Below, piece after piece: positions 34,088 to 41,852 of a stretch of 64,000 bases of DNA (its first letter is position 1; the number at the start of each line of letters is the position of its first letter). The translations under genes and the position numbers were made by a program. The notes beneath the pieces are model-generated. The model was not told the DNA's origin, searched no databases, and worked only from the letters and a program-made list of their open reading frames with translations. The stretch is from contig NZ_FUYS01000002.1 in NCBI RefSeq assembly GCF_900168055.1, positions 434,888-498,887 on the forward strand, given 5' to 3'. This DNA comes from Parapedobacter luteus (GTDB lineage: Bacteria; Bacteroidota; Bacteroidia; Sphingobacteriales; Sphingobacteriaceae).

Positions 34088-34654
34088 CTAGTTCCACATC
34101 GGGTTTTGCGGGAAATTGGCGACGTGCGCATACTTGGGTCCAAGGGAGACAATAGCTTCCTTCCAAAGGTTTTCGCCGTCGTTGCCCAATGTAATGTCGG
34201 GATGATAGTGGTTGCTGATAACCCATGCATTCTCTTTCAGCTCGTCGTCCAGTTGGCCGGGGCTCCATCCTGAGTAGCCGATAAAAAACTTAATTTCATC
34301 TTGCTGTATGTCGCCATTGCGGATAAGGATTTGCAGGCTTTCGAAATTGCCCCCCCAATAGATGCCGTTGCCCAAACCTATACCGCTGTGCAGCTTGTCG
34401 TAGCACTTGTGGATAAAATGAATACTTTCCTGGGCTACCGGACCTCCGAAAAACAGCGGGAAATCTGCTTCGGGAAAACCGTCCATGACATCTTTAAGCT
34501 GTACGGAGGCAGGCTGATTGAGCACATAACCGATGGTTCCATCTTCGGCGTTGTGTTCGCACAGCAGGATGACGGCCCGCTGAAAATTGGGATCGAGCAT
34601 AAAAGGCTCTGATATCAGCAAACTGGCTATCTGGGGTATGTTTTTGTTGAACAT
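34088..34654 (-). CDS. YqgE/AlgH-family protein
   Basis: A 188-residue soluble protein covering the whole family: SLLISEPFMLDPNFQRAVILLCEH (residues 11-34), GTIGYVLNQPAS, FFGGPV, FFIGYSGWSPGQLDDEL and NAWVI. The family was named from Pseudomonas AlgH; structural work shows a redox- or nucleotide-like fold, but its role is unclear. It follows the surE gene on the same strand with a 52-base gap. No cofactor motif is evident. Confidence 0.92.
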   Translation of the reverse strand: MFNKNIPQIASLLISEPFMLDPNFQRAVILLCEHNAEDGTIGYVLNQPASVQLKDVMDGFPEADFPLFFGGPVAQESIHFIHKCYDKLHSGIGLGNGIYWGGNFESLQILIRNGDIQQDEIKFFIGYSGWSPGQLDDELKENAWVISNHYHPDITLGNDGENLWKEAIVSLGPKYAHVANFPQNPMWN

Positions 34655-34706
34655 GGCTAATCTGTTTATGATACTGTAAATGTAGTGAAAAAAGTTTTAT
34701 CTAAAT

Positions 34707-35447
34707 TTACGGCCATGTGTTTGTTGCCACCAATTTGGTCAATTTGTTTTCGTCTGTGAGATCGAGCCGCAATGGCGTTACGGAAACAAATCCATTCTCT
34801 ACCGCCCACCTATCGGTGCCTTTTTCGGCCGGTTCCAGCGGACTTACCGTAAACCAATAATGCTTCCGACCCATGGGATCTTTGCCGGGCTCGATTTTAC
34901 CATCGTAAAGCCTTACGGATTGCCTCGTCCAGCGGATGCCTGTGGGCTCCGGCGGATAGTTTACGTTGTACAGGGCGATTTCCGTGGGATCTTGAAGCAG
35001 CCGGTCCAGCGTTTTTTCGACATAGGGAGTGAGGAGCTCAAAGTTTGGCTCGGTATTGCCTACCGGGGTGCTTAGCGCGATACCTTTTTTGCCGAGTAGC
35101 ACGGCTTGTTTTGCGGCTGCCAATGTGCCTGAATGCCACATGGAATTGCCGAGATTCGGGCCCATGTTGATGCCGGACAGTACTACTTGGATATTGTTGC
35201 GCAAATGCGTGCCCAACGCTACGCAGTCGGCCGGTGTGCCGTTGACACGGTATGCCTCTATACCCGGGAAATCAATGGGAGACTTTTTGTAGGACAACGG
35301 TCGGGAATGGGTCACAGCGTGGCCCATAGACGACTGCTCGACATCGGGAGCCACGACGACCACTTCCCCGAATTTGGCCGCAATCTTTGCCAATGTGTTG
35401 ATACCCGGACTGTAAATGCCATCATCGTTGGTCACTAAAATACGCAT
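34707..35447 (-). CDS. surE: 5'/3'-nucleotidase SurE
   Basis: A 246-residue enzyme, the usual length. It removes phosphate from nucleoside 5'- and 3'-monophosphates, using a divalent metal. The metal-binding NDDG is at residues 7-10 (MRILVTNDDGI). Family marks are VVAPDVEQSSMGHAVTHSRPLSY (about 35-57), NGTPADCVALG and VVLSGINMGPNLG (about 92-104, with the third ligand Asn). It is divergent from the lipid-kinase gene; a 15-bp palindrome lies between the two starts. Confidence 0.95.
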   Translation of the reverse strand: MRILVTNDDGIYSPGINTLAKIAAKFGEVVVVAPDVEQSSMGHAVTHSRPLSYKKSPIDFPGIEAYRVNGTPADCVALGTHLRNNIQVVLSGINMGPNLGNSMWHSGTLAAAKQAVLLGKKGIALSTPVGNTEPNFELLTPYVEKTLDRLLQDPTEIALYNVNYPPEPTGIRWTRQSVRLYDGKIEPGKDPMGRKHYWFTVSPLEPAEKGTDRWAVENGFVSVTPLRLDLTDENKLTKLVATNTWP

Positions 35448-35465
35448 AAGTAATTGAATTAATAA

Positions 35466-35480
35466 GCACCAAAGTGGTGC
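35466..35480. promoter_or_regulatory. Palindrome between surE and lipid-kinase gene
   Basis: GCACCA-AAG-TGGTGC, perfect 6-base arms, 19 bases upstream of the surE start. It could be an operator affecting both divergent genes. Confidence 0.35.
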
Positions 35481-35557
35481 GATATGAACGTTGCTATGTT
35501 ACAAACAAGTCTTCGCGATTTTTTGTTTTGTCCAAAAATGAGAAGGAACTATCGAAC

Positions 35558-36472
35558 ATGGAAGTTAGCAGACATGCACACTTGTTGCATAACCCCAAGG
35601 CTGGGGACGGGGATCATATGAAAGAAGAATTGATGCAGACGATAGTGTCCTGTGGATTTACCTGCCAATACAGCTCCACCAAGGAAAAGCAATGGGGGCG
35701 CTTGAAGGCTAAGACGGCGCTGGTGGTCATTGCCGGGGGTGACGGTACGGTACGGCAGGTGATGAAGCGCTTACTTGCGCGCCGGCTATTGGACAAACGT
35801 TTGACCGTGGCCATCTTGCCTGCCGGTACGGCAAATAATTTTGCAAAGACATTAGGGGCTTCCTCGGCATTGGCAGGCCTGAGCCGCACAATTGCCGAGT
35901 GGAATGTGAAGAAAATCGATGTGGGGGCGATAAGCAACGTGCCTGATGCTAATTTTTTCCTGGAAGGTGCCGGGATGGGGATTTTTCCCAAACTGATCAA
36001 GGAAATGAAGGAAACCGACCACAACGAAGTGGAGACGGCGGACGACGAATTGGATGTGGCGTTGGACAAGTTAATCGAAATAACGGAGCGATACACGCCG
36101 AAATGGGCGAGAATCACCGTCGATGGTGTACTATATGAAGGTGATTACCTCCTCGTGGAAGTGTTGAACATCAAGTCCGTCGGGCCCAACCTGGAGCTTG
36201 CGCCCCAAGCGGATCCTACGGACGGGAAGTTTCAGGTCGCTTTGTTGAAGGAAGCTGATCGGGATGCATTCCTTAAGTACCTGCACGCCTTGAAAAAGCC
36301 AACCAGTAAAAAACGTTTGAACCTGCCCCTGCAATTGATAGAAGCCCGTCAGGAAATCACGATTACCGCTGACAACCGGTTGATCCATGTCGATGACGAG
36401 CTGATAGCGATAAAGCGCCGCCGTCTCATCAAAGTGGAGGTAAGACCCGGTATTATCGATGTGATTGTTTAG
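35558..36472 (+). CDS. Diacylglycerol-kinase-like lipid kinase (YegS/DagK family)
   Basis: A 304-residue enzyme of the DAGK_cat superfamily, which phosphorylates lipid alcohols such as diacylglycerol with ATP. Motifs: HNPKAGDGDH (residues about 9-18), the nucleotide loop VVIAGGDGTVRQV (about 60-72), ILPAGTANNFAKTLG (about 91-105), GAGMGIFPKL and the C-terminal IHVDDELIA. The ATG at 35558 is chosen: the frame opens at 35474, but the family starts just before the HNP motif. The end overlaps by 4 bases the end of the HAD gene on the other strand. Confidence 0.92.
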   Translation: MEVSRHAHLLHNPKAGDGDHMKEELMQTIVSCGFTCQYSSTKEKQWGRLKAKTALVVIAGGDGTVRQVMKRLLARRLLDKRLTVAILPAGTANNFAKTLGASSALAGLSRTIAEWNVKKIDVGAISNVPDANFFLEGAGMGIFPKLIKEMKETDHNEVETADDELDVALDKLIEITERYTPKWARITVDGVLYEGDYLLVEVLNIKSVGPNLELAPQADPTDGKFQVALLKEADRDAFLKYLHALKKPTSKKRLNLPLQLIEARQEITITADNRLIHVDDELIAIKRRRLIKVEVRPGIIDVIV

Positions 36473-37095
36473 CGCATTCGGCTCAAAAATGCAGGTAGCG
36501 TGTCGCCCGGCAAGAGCAGGTGCGTCTGGATCCCAAGCGCCTTGGCGGTGTCGATGTGCTGCGGGCTGTCATCGATGAAAAGCGTTTGTGCTGGCAACAG
36601 GCCATGGGTTTGTAGCACAAATTCGAAAATTTTTTTGTCTGGCTTGCGCATCCCAAGCAAGTGGGAGTAATAGTCTTTTTCGAAAAATGCCGAATTGTCT
36701 GTAAGTCCAAATTCGCGTTTGAGATAAGCCATAATCCAGCGATAATGGATCTCGTTGTTGTTGCTCAACAAAAATGTGCGGTATTGTTTTTTTAGTTCAA
36801 GAAGCAATTCGTGATGACCGGGCCGTACACCAAGGAGCAGACTATTCCATGCGGCATCTATTGCTTCATCTGGCAAGGTTTCGTTTCGGGCAGCTTTTCG
36901 GATCTCATGACGGAACTGCGCGGCCGTGATAATGCCCTTGTCAAACGCGTCAAAAAGCGCATGCTGTGCTCTATGGCCATAAAATTCATCGACATCTTTG
37001 ATGCCCAAATCAATAAAAGATTGCCTTAATACAGCGAAGTCAATATCAAACAATACGTTGCCGTAATCCAGGATGATGTTCTTAATATTTTGCAT
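36469..37095 (-). CDS. HAD-family phosphatase (YihX-like)
   Basis: A 208-residue HAD hydrolase. Motif I is IILDYGNVLFDID (residues 6-18; nucleophile Asp in DYGN), motif II is LLSNNNEIH, the lysine of motif III is in RKPDKKIFEF, and motif IV is LFIDDSPQHI. The helical cap between motifs I and II marks subclass I, and the pattern is closest to YihX-like sugar-phosphate phosphatases, though the substrate is not certain. The start at 37095 gives motif I its normal place; the longer frame to 37146 is not preferred. It is convergent with the lipid-kinase gene. Confidence 0.9.
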   Translation of the reverse strand: MQNIKNIILDYGNVLFDIDFAVLRQSFIDLGIKDVDEFYGHRAQHALFDAFDKGIITAAQFRHEIRKAARNETLPDEAIDAAWNSLLLGVRPGHHELLLELKKQYRTFLLSNNNEIHYRWIMAYLKREFGLTDNSAFFEKDYYSHLLGMRKPDKKIFEFVLQTHGLLPAQTLFIDDSPQHIDTAKALGIQTHLLLPGDTLPAFLSRMR

Positions 37096-37124
37096 AAAAA
37101 TTTCGCGATGTATATGCAAATATG

Positions 37125-37132
37125 TAAATTTG
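37125..37132 (+). promoter_or_regulatory. -7 element for tRNA gene
   Basis: TAAATTTG, 28 bases before the tRNA 5' end; matches TAnnTTTG. Confidence 0.5.
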
Positions 37133-37160
37133 CACCCGCAAAACAATAATGATTTGTACT

Positions 37161-37234
37161 GCGCCTATAGCTCAGTTGGTTAGAGTAGAAGACTCATAAT
37201 CTTTTGGTCCCTGGTTCGAGCCCAGGTGGGCGCA
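37161..37234 (+). tRNA. tRNA with anticodon CAT (Met, or Ile2)
   Basis: 74-base cloverleaf. The acceptor stem GCGCCTA pairs with TGGGCGC, and the discriminator is A. The D stem is GCTC/GAGT, the anticodon stem GAAGA/TCTTT with loop CTCATAA, and the T stem CCTGG/CCAGG with TTCGAGC. CCA is not encoded. The anticodon CAT could belong to elongator tRNA-Met or to the lysidine-modified tRNA-Ile; it is not an initiator tRNA, because the three G:C pairs of the anticodon stem are missing. Confidence 0.93.
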
Positions 37235-37240
37235 CTAGAC

Positions 37241-37278
37241 AAAAATGGCTTTTTTCGTAAGGAAAAAGCCATTTTTTG
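37241..37278 (+). terminator. Terminator after tRNA
   Basis: A long AT-rich stem (AAAAATGGCTTTTT paired with AAAAAGCCATTTTTT) with a short loop and a T run starts 6 bases after the tRNA. Confidence 0.85.
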
Positions 37279-37410
37279 TTTACTGGCAACGGTGGGATGG
37301 GATTCACTTGGCATTTTTGTTGAATGCGAGCAGTGGGTTTGATTTTGCATAGTACAATTAGCTGTATCGGGAATGAAAAGGACAAAATCGGATAGGTGAG
37401 CGAGTTGTTA

Positions 37411-37441
37411 TTTGGCGATGTCCCTTTTTAGTGTAACTTTA
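37411..37441 (+). promoter_or_regulatory. Promoter of membrane AraC regulator
   Basis: TTTG (37411-37414), 19-base spacer, TAACTTTA (37434-37441), ending 5 bases before the ATG at 37447. The transcript would be leaderless or nearly so. Confidence 0.5.
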
Positions 37442-37446
37442 GGATT

Positions 37447-38544
37447 ATGGACACAGATTTTTTTATCACCGTATTGATAGTCGGAGGACTACTATTGTTA
37501 TCGTTTCTACATTTAACGAACGTCACCTCTGTTAATCGGCGAGCTAACCTATTGTTTGGTATTTTTACATTTCAATGGTCGACTTTTTGGCTTGATGAGC
37601 TCTTGTTTGCAGAATACCTCAACACGACAAATGCCGTGTTCGTCATATTCAGGTTGTTCCAGTTTTTAGTTCCTATATCGTTTATCTTAAGTGTTAAGTT
37701 TTATACCGAACCGGATACGAGGTTGGCTTGGAGACACGCGTGGATAGCTGTTGCGCCTGTGGTATTTTTAGTGTTTCTTTTATCTCCGGAAAGCATCAAA
37801 ACGGAATCGTTCGAGCTCAGTGCTATCATGTTTTTCTTAGGACATTCCATTTTTTATACGATATGGGCTCACATAAAAATTTTAAAACACCAACGCATTA
37901 TTAAGTCCATTCATTCTTATACTGAAAATATAGATTTGCGTTGGATTAAATACATTACGTATTCTTTTATCGGGTCAGCGATTGTGGTTGCGGCATACAA
38001 CTTTTTAACGAAAGCGGAACCACTGAATATTTACATCAATCTGTTTTTTGTTGCGGTTGTTTACCTGGTCGCATTTTACTCGCTTCGACAAAAGGAGATA
38101 TTTCCCCGGGGAATGGAGCTTTCTGACGTGGTCAGCGGAAATACGCTTATCGAGAAAGCGCAAGATGCGCCTAAGACCAAGGTGGTAGAAGACTCGGAAT
38201 TGTACATACTGAAGGAGCGGTTGCTCCAGCTGATGGAAAATGAACAACCCTATCTGAATAGCGAGTTGAACCTGGTTAAGTTGGCCGGGCAAACGGGTTT
38301 ATCTACTCACCAGCTTTCTTACGTAATAAACACGGCATTTGGGGAGAATTTCTTCAATTTCATTAATAGATACAGGGTCCGTAAAGCTAAGGAATTGTTG
38401 AAGAACCCAGCGTATGATCGTTTCAATATCTTGGTGATCGGGTATGAATCAGGGTTTAATTCGAAGACATCTTTCAACACCACGTTCAAAAAAATGACAG
38501 ATTATACGCCCTCAGAATATAGAAGGAAGCGTATTCAGACCTGA
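37447..38544 (+). CDS. Membrane-bound AraC-family regulator
   Basis: A 365-residue protein. The N-terminal 220 residues contain about seven hydrophobic helices (first at 7-27, last ending near FYSLRQ). The C-terminal 110 residues are an AraC helix-turn-helix pair (SELNLVKLAGQTGLSTHQLSYVIN; FNILVIGYESGFNSKTSFNTTFKK) ending TPSEYRR. This is the membrane-sensor AraC type common in Bacteroidota, which presumably reads an envelope or lipophilic signal. Its target is unknown; the following small gene and SDR on the same strand are candidates. Composition is AT-rich relative to the core genes. Confidence 0.88.
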   Translation: MDTDFFITVLIVGGLLLLSFLHLTNVTSVNRRANLLFGIFTFQWSTFWLDELLFAEYLNTTNAVFVIFRLFQFLVPISFILSVKFYTEPDTRLAWRHAWIAVAPVVFLVFLLSPESIKTESFELSAIMFFLGHSIFYTIWAHIKILKHQRIIKSIHSYTENIDLRWIKYITYSFIGSAIVVAAYNFLTKAEPLNIYINLFFVAVVYLVAFYSLRQKEIFPRGMELSDVVSGNTLIEKAQDAPKTKVVEDSELYILKERLLQLMENEQPYLNSELNLVKLAGQTGLSTHQLSYVINTAFGENFFNFINRYRVRKAKELLKNPAYDRFNILVIGYESGFNSKTSFNTTFKKMTDYTPSEYRRKRIQT

Positions 38545-38830
38545 TTATGTATCGAATCAAACGGAGCTTGGTATATTCAAAATGCTATTTTTTTCATTCT
38601 TAGACCTTGCCTGGTCGATAGCCACGAGGGCAAGATGCTTTTCGTTCGTCTTTATAAGTGCGGACGTGTAAGTGTTTGTTTTGTAGTACTTTATTTGTTT
38701 GATGAAAGGTTGTTCGACTTGATAATGGAGGGCGTTTAACACGCGCTTTGCTTTTAGTTTTGTTGCGGAAATTAAAATGTACTGGGCTTGACTGATGAGC
38801 AAAGCATTCACAAAACAAAACGTAGCTATA

Positions 38831-39202
38831 ATGACTGATTTCGTTAAAGGTTCGATTTCAATTGGAGCAGATGTGACTATCATTCAACAGGTACTAATCC
38901 AATACAAATACATTAAAGAATGGGAAAAGGGATTTGATTCATTTAAGGAACTTCATGTTTCTGACGGATTGAAATCAATTGTGCATTGGGATATCGAACA
39001 TGATATAGACTATGTCTTTAGCCTGGCAGAAAATAAAAACGGCGTTTCGTTGGAAATTATGGTAGGTGACTTAACTCGGCGTCACGGCGAAAAATACAAG
39101 TTGGATGAGATAAAATACTACGTTGATACCGTCCTATGCCGTATCAAAGGGTTGTCCGAAAGTCTACATATTGATTTACGGCATCGCTCGGAGGCTCGGT
39201 AG
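38831..39202 (+). CDS. Small protein, possibly SRPBCC fold
   Basis: A 123-residue protein. The N-terminal FVKGSISIGADVTIIQQVLIQYKYIKEWEKGFDSFKEL resembles the first strand and helix of SRPBCC (START-like) proteins, where the ligand cavity is formed by a long C-terminal helix; here that helix would be YYVDTVLCRIKGLSESLHI. The match is by eye only. The frame opens at 38795, but ATG 38831 puts the start next to the first strand. It lies 90 bases upstream of the SDR gene, with which it may be co-transcribed. The 286 bases before it hold no convincing gene. Confidence 0.5.
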   Translation: MTDFVKGSISIGADVTIIQQVLIQYKYIKEWEKGFDSFKELHVSDGLKSIVHWDIEHDIDYVFSLAENKNGVSLEIMVGDLTRRHGEKYKLDEIKYYVDTVLCRIKGLSESLHIDLRHRSEAR

Positions 39203-39292
39203 GGGCTAAGCCATATCTTCACCCTATCACGTGATAAACAATTCTCCGAGCGTTATCAGGGTTTTGCGAATGGGCCACTTTTGACCACAAGA

Positions 39293-40084
39293 ATGATACT
39301 TCAGATGATGGAAGGAAAATATGCTGTAATTACGGGTTCAAGTCAGGGATTGGGCAAATCCTTTGCCTACGAATTGGCAAAGAACGGTTGGAATCTGATC
39401 TTGATCAGTCTGCCGGATGAGAATCTACAAACGATAAGCAAGCGTCTCCATAGCCTTTTTGGCATACGTGCGTTTTATTATGAAACCGACTTGGCCATAA
39501 AGGAAAACGTGATGGCGGCGTCTGATTGGATAAACGGGAATTTCGATGTCCAAATGTTGATCAATAATGCCGGGATCGGTGGTACCAAACGGTTTGATGA
39601 AGCCTCTTCCGCATATATAGAAAAAATTATTCAACTTAACGTACTTGCCACCACATTACTCACGCATCAGCTTTTGCCGAATTTAAAACGGCAAGAAAAA
39701 TCATACGTGTTGAATGTTTCAAGTCTTGCGGCATTTTCGCCCATTGCCTACAAAACGGTGTACCCGGCATCGAAAGCGTTTATCCATTCTTTTTCCCGCG
39801 GGCTTTACCAAGAGCTTAAAGATACCAGCGTTTTCGTTAGCGTGGTAAACCCGGGTCCTATGCGTACTAACCCCGACGCGACTAAACGAATCAACGAGCA
39901 AGGAATCTTCGCGAATTTAACCGCGCTGGATCCGGACAGGCTGGCTCGCTACTGCATTCGTCAACTAACGAAAAGAGACACGGTGATCATGGTTAATCCC
40001 TTAAGCTGGCTGTTTCTGAAAATCTTGCCAGTTTGGATTCGGCTACCTTTATTATCAAATAAAATAAAAAAGGAACTGCGATAA
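39293..40084 (+). CDS. Short-chain dehydrogenase/reductase (SDR)
   Basis: A 263-residue SDR: TGSSQGLG near the N-terminus, LINNAGIGG, catalytic serine in LNVSSLAA and YPASK (about residues 158-162), then VVNPGPMRTN. The C-terminal hydrophobic tail (PLSWLFLKILPVWIRLPLL) suggests attachment to membrane, as in DltE/17-beta-HSD-like members (SDR family often annotated as YqjQ-like). The upstream TTG at 39281 is unlikely; ATGs at 39293, 39305 and 39308 are all possible starts. It is on the same strand as the SRPBCC-like gene; the combination is typical of lipid- or ketone-handling pairs, but this is inference. Confidence 0.87.
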   Translation: MILQMMEGKYAVITGSSQGLGKSFAYELAKNGWNLILISLPDENLQTISKRLHSLFGIRAFYYETDLAIKENVMAASDWINGNFDVQMLINNAGIGGTKRFDEASSAYIEKIIQLNVLATTLLTHQLLPNLKRQEKSYVLNVSSLAAFSPIAYKTVYPASKAFIHSFSRGLYQELKDTSVFVSVVNPGPMRTNPDATKRINEQGIFANLTALDPDRLARYCIRQLTKRDTVIMVNPLSWLFLKILPVWIRLPLLSNKIKKELR

Positions 40085-40175
40085 CATGTCGCTGTTATGT
40101 TTCGGGATGCATGCGCATTCGGCACATCGATTGGGATACCTATGCAGTTTTATTTTATATTTCAAATAATTATAC

Positions 40176-40183
40176 TACCTTTG
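40176..40183 (+). promoter_or_regulatory. -7 element for rpsU
   Basis: TACCTTTG, 40 bases upstream of the rpsU start; matches TAnnTTTG. Confidence 0.5.
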
Positions 40184-40204
40184 CAATCCACAAATTTTCG
40201 TACG

Positions 40205-40212
40205 AAAGGAGG
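40205..40212 (+). promoter_or_regulatory. Strong Shine-Dalgarno of rpsU
   Basis: AAAGGAGG, 11 bases before the ATG. Most genes of this window lack any Shine-Dalgarno sequence, so this one stands out. Confidence 0.85.
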
Positions 40213-40223
40213 TATAACAGGAC

Positions 40224-40415
40224 ATGATTATAGTAAATGTAAAAGAAGGTGAATCACTTGATAGGGCGTTGAAGCGTTTTAAGAAGAAGTTTGAAAAGAC
40301 CGGTGTGTTGCGCGAACTGCGGGCCCGTCAAGCTTATGAAAAAAAATCTGTTGCCCGCCGTACGCAAATAAAAAAGGCTATTTACAAGCAGAGCCTTAAC
40401 CAAGATACCATCTAA
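40224..40415 (+). CDS. rpsU: 30S ribosomal protein bS21
   Basis: A 63-residue protein with the bS21 pattern: [42 protein letters not shown]. In Bacteroidota ribosomes bS21 helps sequester the anti-Shine-Dalgarno end of 16S rRNA, so most messages are read without it. The rpsU message itself usually keeps a strong Shine-Dalgarno, giving feedback control by ribosomes lacking bS21. The strong site here fits that. It is followed by a Xer recombinase and the hibernation factor, a conserved order in the phylum. Confidence 0.97.
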   Translation: MIIVNVKEGESLDRALKRFKKKFEKTGVLRELRARQAYEKKSVARRTQIKKAIYKQSLNQDTI

Positions 40416-40418
40416 GGA

Positions 40419-40441
40419 TTTTTATCCGGTATAGATAAAAA
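40419..40441 (+). terminator. AT-rich hairpin after rpsU
   Basis: TTTTTATC and GATAAAAA with a 7-base loop, right after the rpsU stop. It may be a partial terminator separating rpsU from the recombinase gene. Confidence 0.4.
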
Positions 40442-40508
40442 GCAATTTATTTGCAACATCAGAAAACTATCTGTATATTCAGCATGTAGAATATAAGGGT
40501 AGTTTTCG

Positions 40509-41390
40509 ATGTTTATAGACCGTTTTGCCAAATTCCTCCGCTATGAAAAGCGCTATTCGGCGCATACACTTACTGCATATGACCATGAGGTCAATCGTTA
40601 TATCGAATACCTCGGCGAAGCGGGCATCGACGTCAATGCGGTGACCAACCGCCAGGCAAGGACTTATTTGGCTAACCTGCTGGAAAGTGGCCAGAGCCCG
40701 GTAAGCGTCAACAGAAGCCTTTCCGCGCTTCGCACGTATTACAGATTCCTGATGCGCGAAGGGCTGGCATTGCAAAACCCTTTTACATTGATAAAGGCAC
40801 TTAAAACGCCCAAGAAACTACCCGTAGTAGTCGATAAGGAAAAGCTATCGGCACTGCTGGATGCGGAAGGCGTATTCGCCGATACCTTTGAAGGGCTCCG
40901 TGATAAGGTCGTCATGGAACTGCTGTTTGGTACGGGAATCCGGCTTGCTGAGCTGTTGCAAATCTGCGAAGGACATATCGACTTCTACAACAGGAATGTC
41001 CTTATCTTTGGTAAACGGAACAAGGAACGGCTCGTTCCGCTCAACCAAACATTAGGTACATTACTTCAACATTACATTGACGTAAAAAAAACGCAACGTT
41101 TTGATAACATTTCATCCCGTCTGATCGTTACTAAAGAAGGGAAGGATGCTTATCCCAAATTGATCTATGACATCGTAACGCATTACCTCAGCGCTATATC
41201 TTCGCAACAAAAAAGGAGTCCACATGTATTACGGCATACATTTGCCACCGCGCTGCTTGACAACGGAGCGGATTTAAATGCAATTAAAGAACTATTGGGA
41301 CACGCGGGGTTAGCTGCTACGCAAGTATATACACACAATTCAGTAGAACGCCTTAAATCGATTTATAAACAAGCCCATCCAAAGGCTTAA
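40509..41390 (+). CDS. Tyrosine recombinase, XerC/XerD type
   Basis: A 293-residue site-specific recombinase, the normal Xer length. The N-terminal SAM-like domain (residues 1-85; YSAHTLTAYDHEVNRYIEYL) is followed by the catalytic domain. Catalytic residues: Arg in GTGIRLAEL (about 142-150), Lys in GKRNKERLVPL, HVLRHTFAT (His-x-x-Arg, about 238-246), LGHAGLAATQVYTH (second His and the nucleophile Tyr). It is expected to resolve chromosome dimers with a second Xer protein. The position between rpsU and hpf rather than in a mobile element supports a housekeeping role. Called XerC in many genomes, but C versus D cannot be fixed here. Confidence 0.9.
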   Translation: MFIDRFAKFLRYEKRYSAHTLTAYDHEVNRYIEYLGEAGIDVNAVTNRQARTYLANLLESGQSPVSVNRSLSALRTYYRFLMREGLALQNPFTLIKALKTPKKLPVVVDKEKLSALLDAEGVFADTFEGLRDKVVMELLFGTGIRLAELLQICEGHIDFYNRNVLIFGKRNKERLVPLNQTLGTLLQHYIDVKKTQRFDNISSRLIVTKEGKDAYPKLIYDIVTHYLSAISSQQKRSPHVLRHTFATALLDNGADLNAIKELLGHAGLAATQVYTHNSVERLKSIYKQAHPKA

Positions 41391-41395
41391 AAAAA

Positions 41396-41401
41396 AGGAG
41401 G
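41396..41401 (+). promoter_or_regulatory. Shine-Dalgarno of hpf
   Basis: AGGAGG, 4 bases before the ATG of the hibernation factor, preceded by a run of A. It is one of only two strong sites in the window. Confidence 0.75.
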
Positions 41402-41405
41402 AAAT

Positions 41406-41753
41406 ATGAATATTATTGTGCAATCTATCCGGTTTGATGCAGACAGGAAGTTAATCAAATTTATCCAAAAAAAGGTAAACAAGTTGGACCTGTTCTTTGA
41501 TCAGATTATTGACGGGGAGTGCTACCTGAAATTGGAGAATGTGGAAGACGAAGCCAATAAAATTACGGAGTTCAAGCTCAATATCCCCGGTAGCCAATTG
41601 TTCGCTAAAGCACAGGCGAAATCCTTCGAAGAGGCCACTGACTTGGCTGTGGAATCGCTGCGTAGGCAGATTAATAAACATAAGACTAAAACGCGGACCA
41701 AAGCGAGTAATCACAAGGCATTGCTGTCTTTGATCGATGAGCGAGTGGCATAA
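41406..41753 (+). CDS. hpf: Ribosome hibernation promoting factor, short form
   Basis: A 115-residue protein of the RaiA/HPF family: MNIIVQSIRFDADRKLIKFIQKKVNKLDLFFDQI, then ECYLKLENV and LFAKAQAKSFEEATDLAVESLRRQINKHK. It binds the 30S decoding centre of idle ribosomes. The long C-terminal dimerisation domain of long HPF is absent. It has a strong Shine-Dalgarno site and a clear terminator, and follows the Xer gene by 15 bases, so rpsU, xer and hpf probably share transcripts. Confidence 0.93.
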   Translation: MNIIVQSIRFDADRKLIKFIQKKVNKLDLFFDQIIDGECYLKLENVEDEANKITEFKLNIPGSQLFAKAQAKSFEEATDLAVESLRRQINKHKTKTRTKASNHKALLSLIDERVA

Positions 41754-41770
41754 AATACGTCGCGTATATC

Positions 41771-41810
41771 AAAAAGCCCGGTAAATCAGCGAATTTGCCG
41801 GGCTTTTTTA
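41771..41810 (+). terminator. Terminator after hpf
   Basis: AAAAAGCCCGGTAAA paired with TTTGCCGGGCTTTTTT; strong stem with a T run, 17 bases after the hpf stop. Confidence 0.9.
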
Positions 41811-41852
41811 TTGTTTTTGCTATCTTGCGGTGCTGGAACCTTACACGTTGTC

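Noticed and set aside
37194-37385. Minus-strand frame ending RPPGLEPGTKRL across the tRNA
   Set aside because: Antisense translation of the tRNA T arm; a known spurious annotation type. The tRNA and its terminator explain the sequence.
38557-38883. 108-codon minus-strand frame before the SRPBCC-like gene
   Set aside because: No family or good start; a second overlapping frame is just as long. Treated as non-coding, though a decayed gene cannot be excluded.
40509-41390. Integrase of a mobile element
   Set aside because: The length, motifs and place between rpsU and hpf match a housekeeping Xer recombinase; no element borders are seen.
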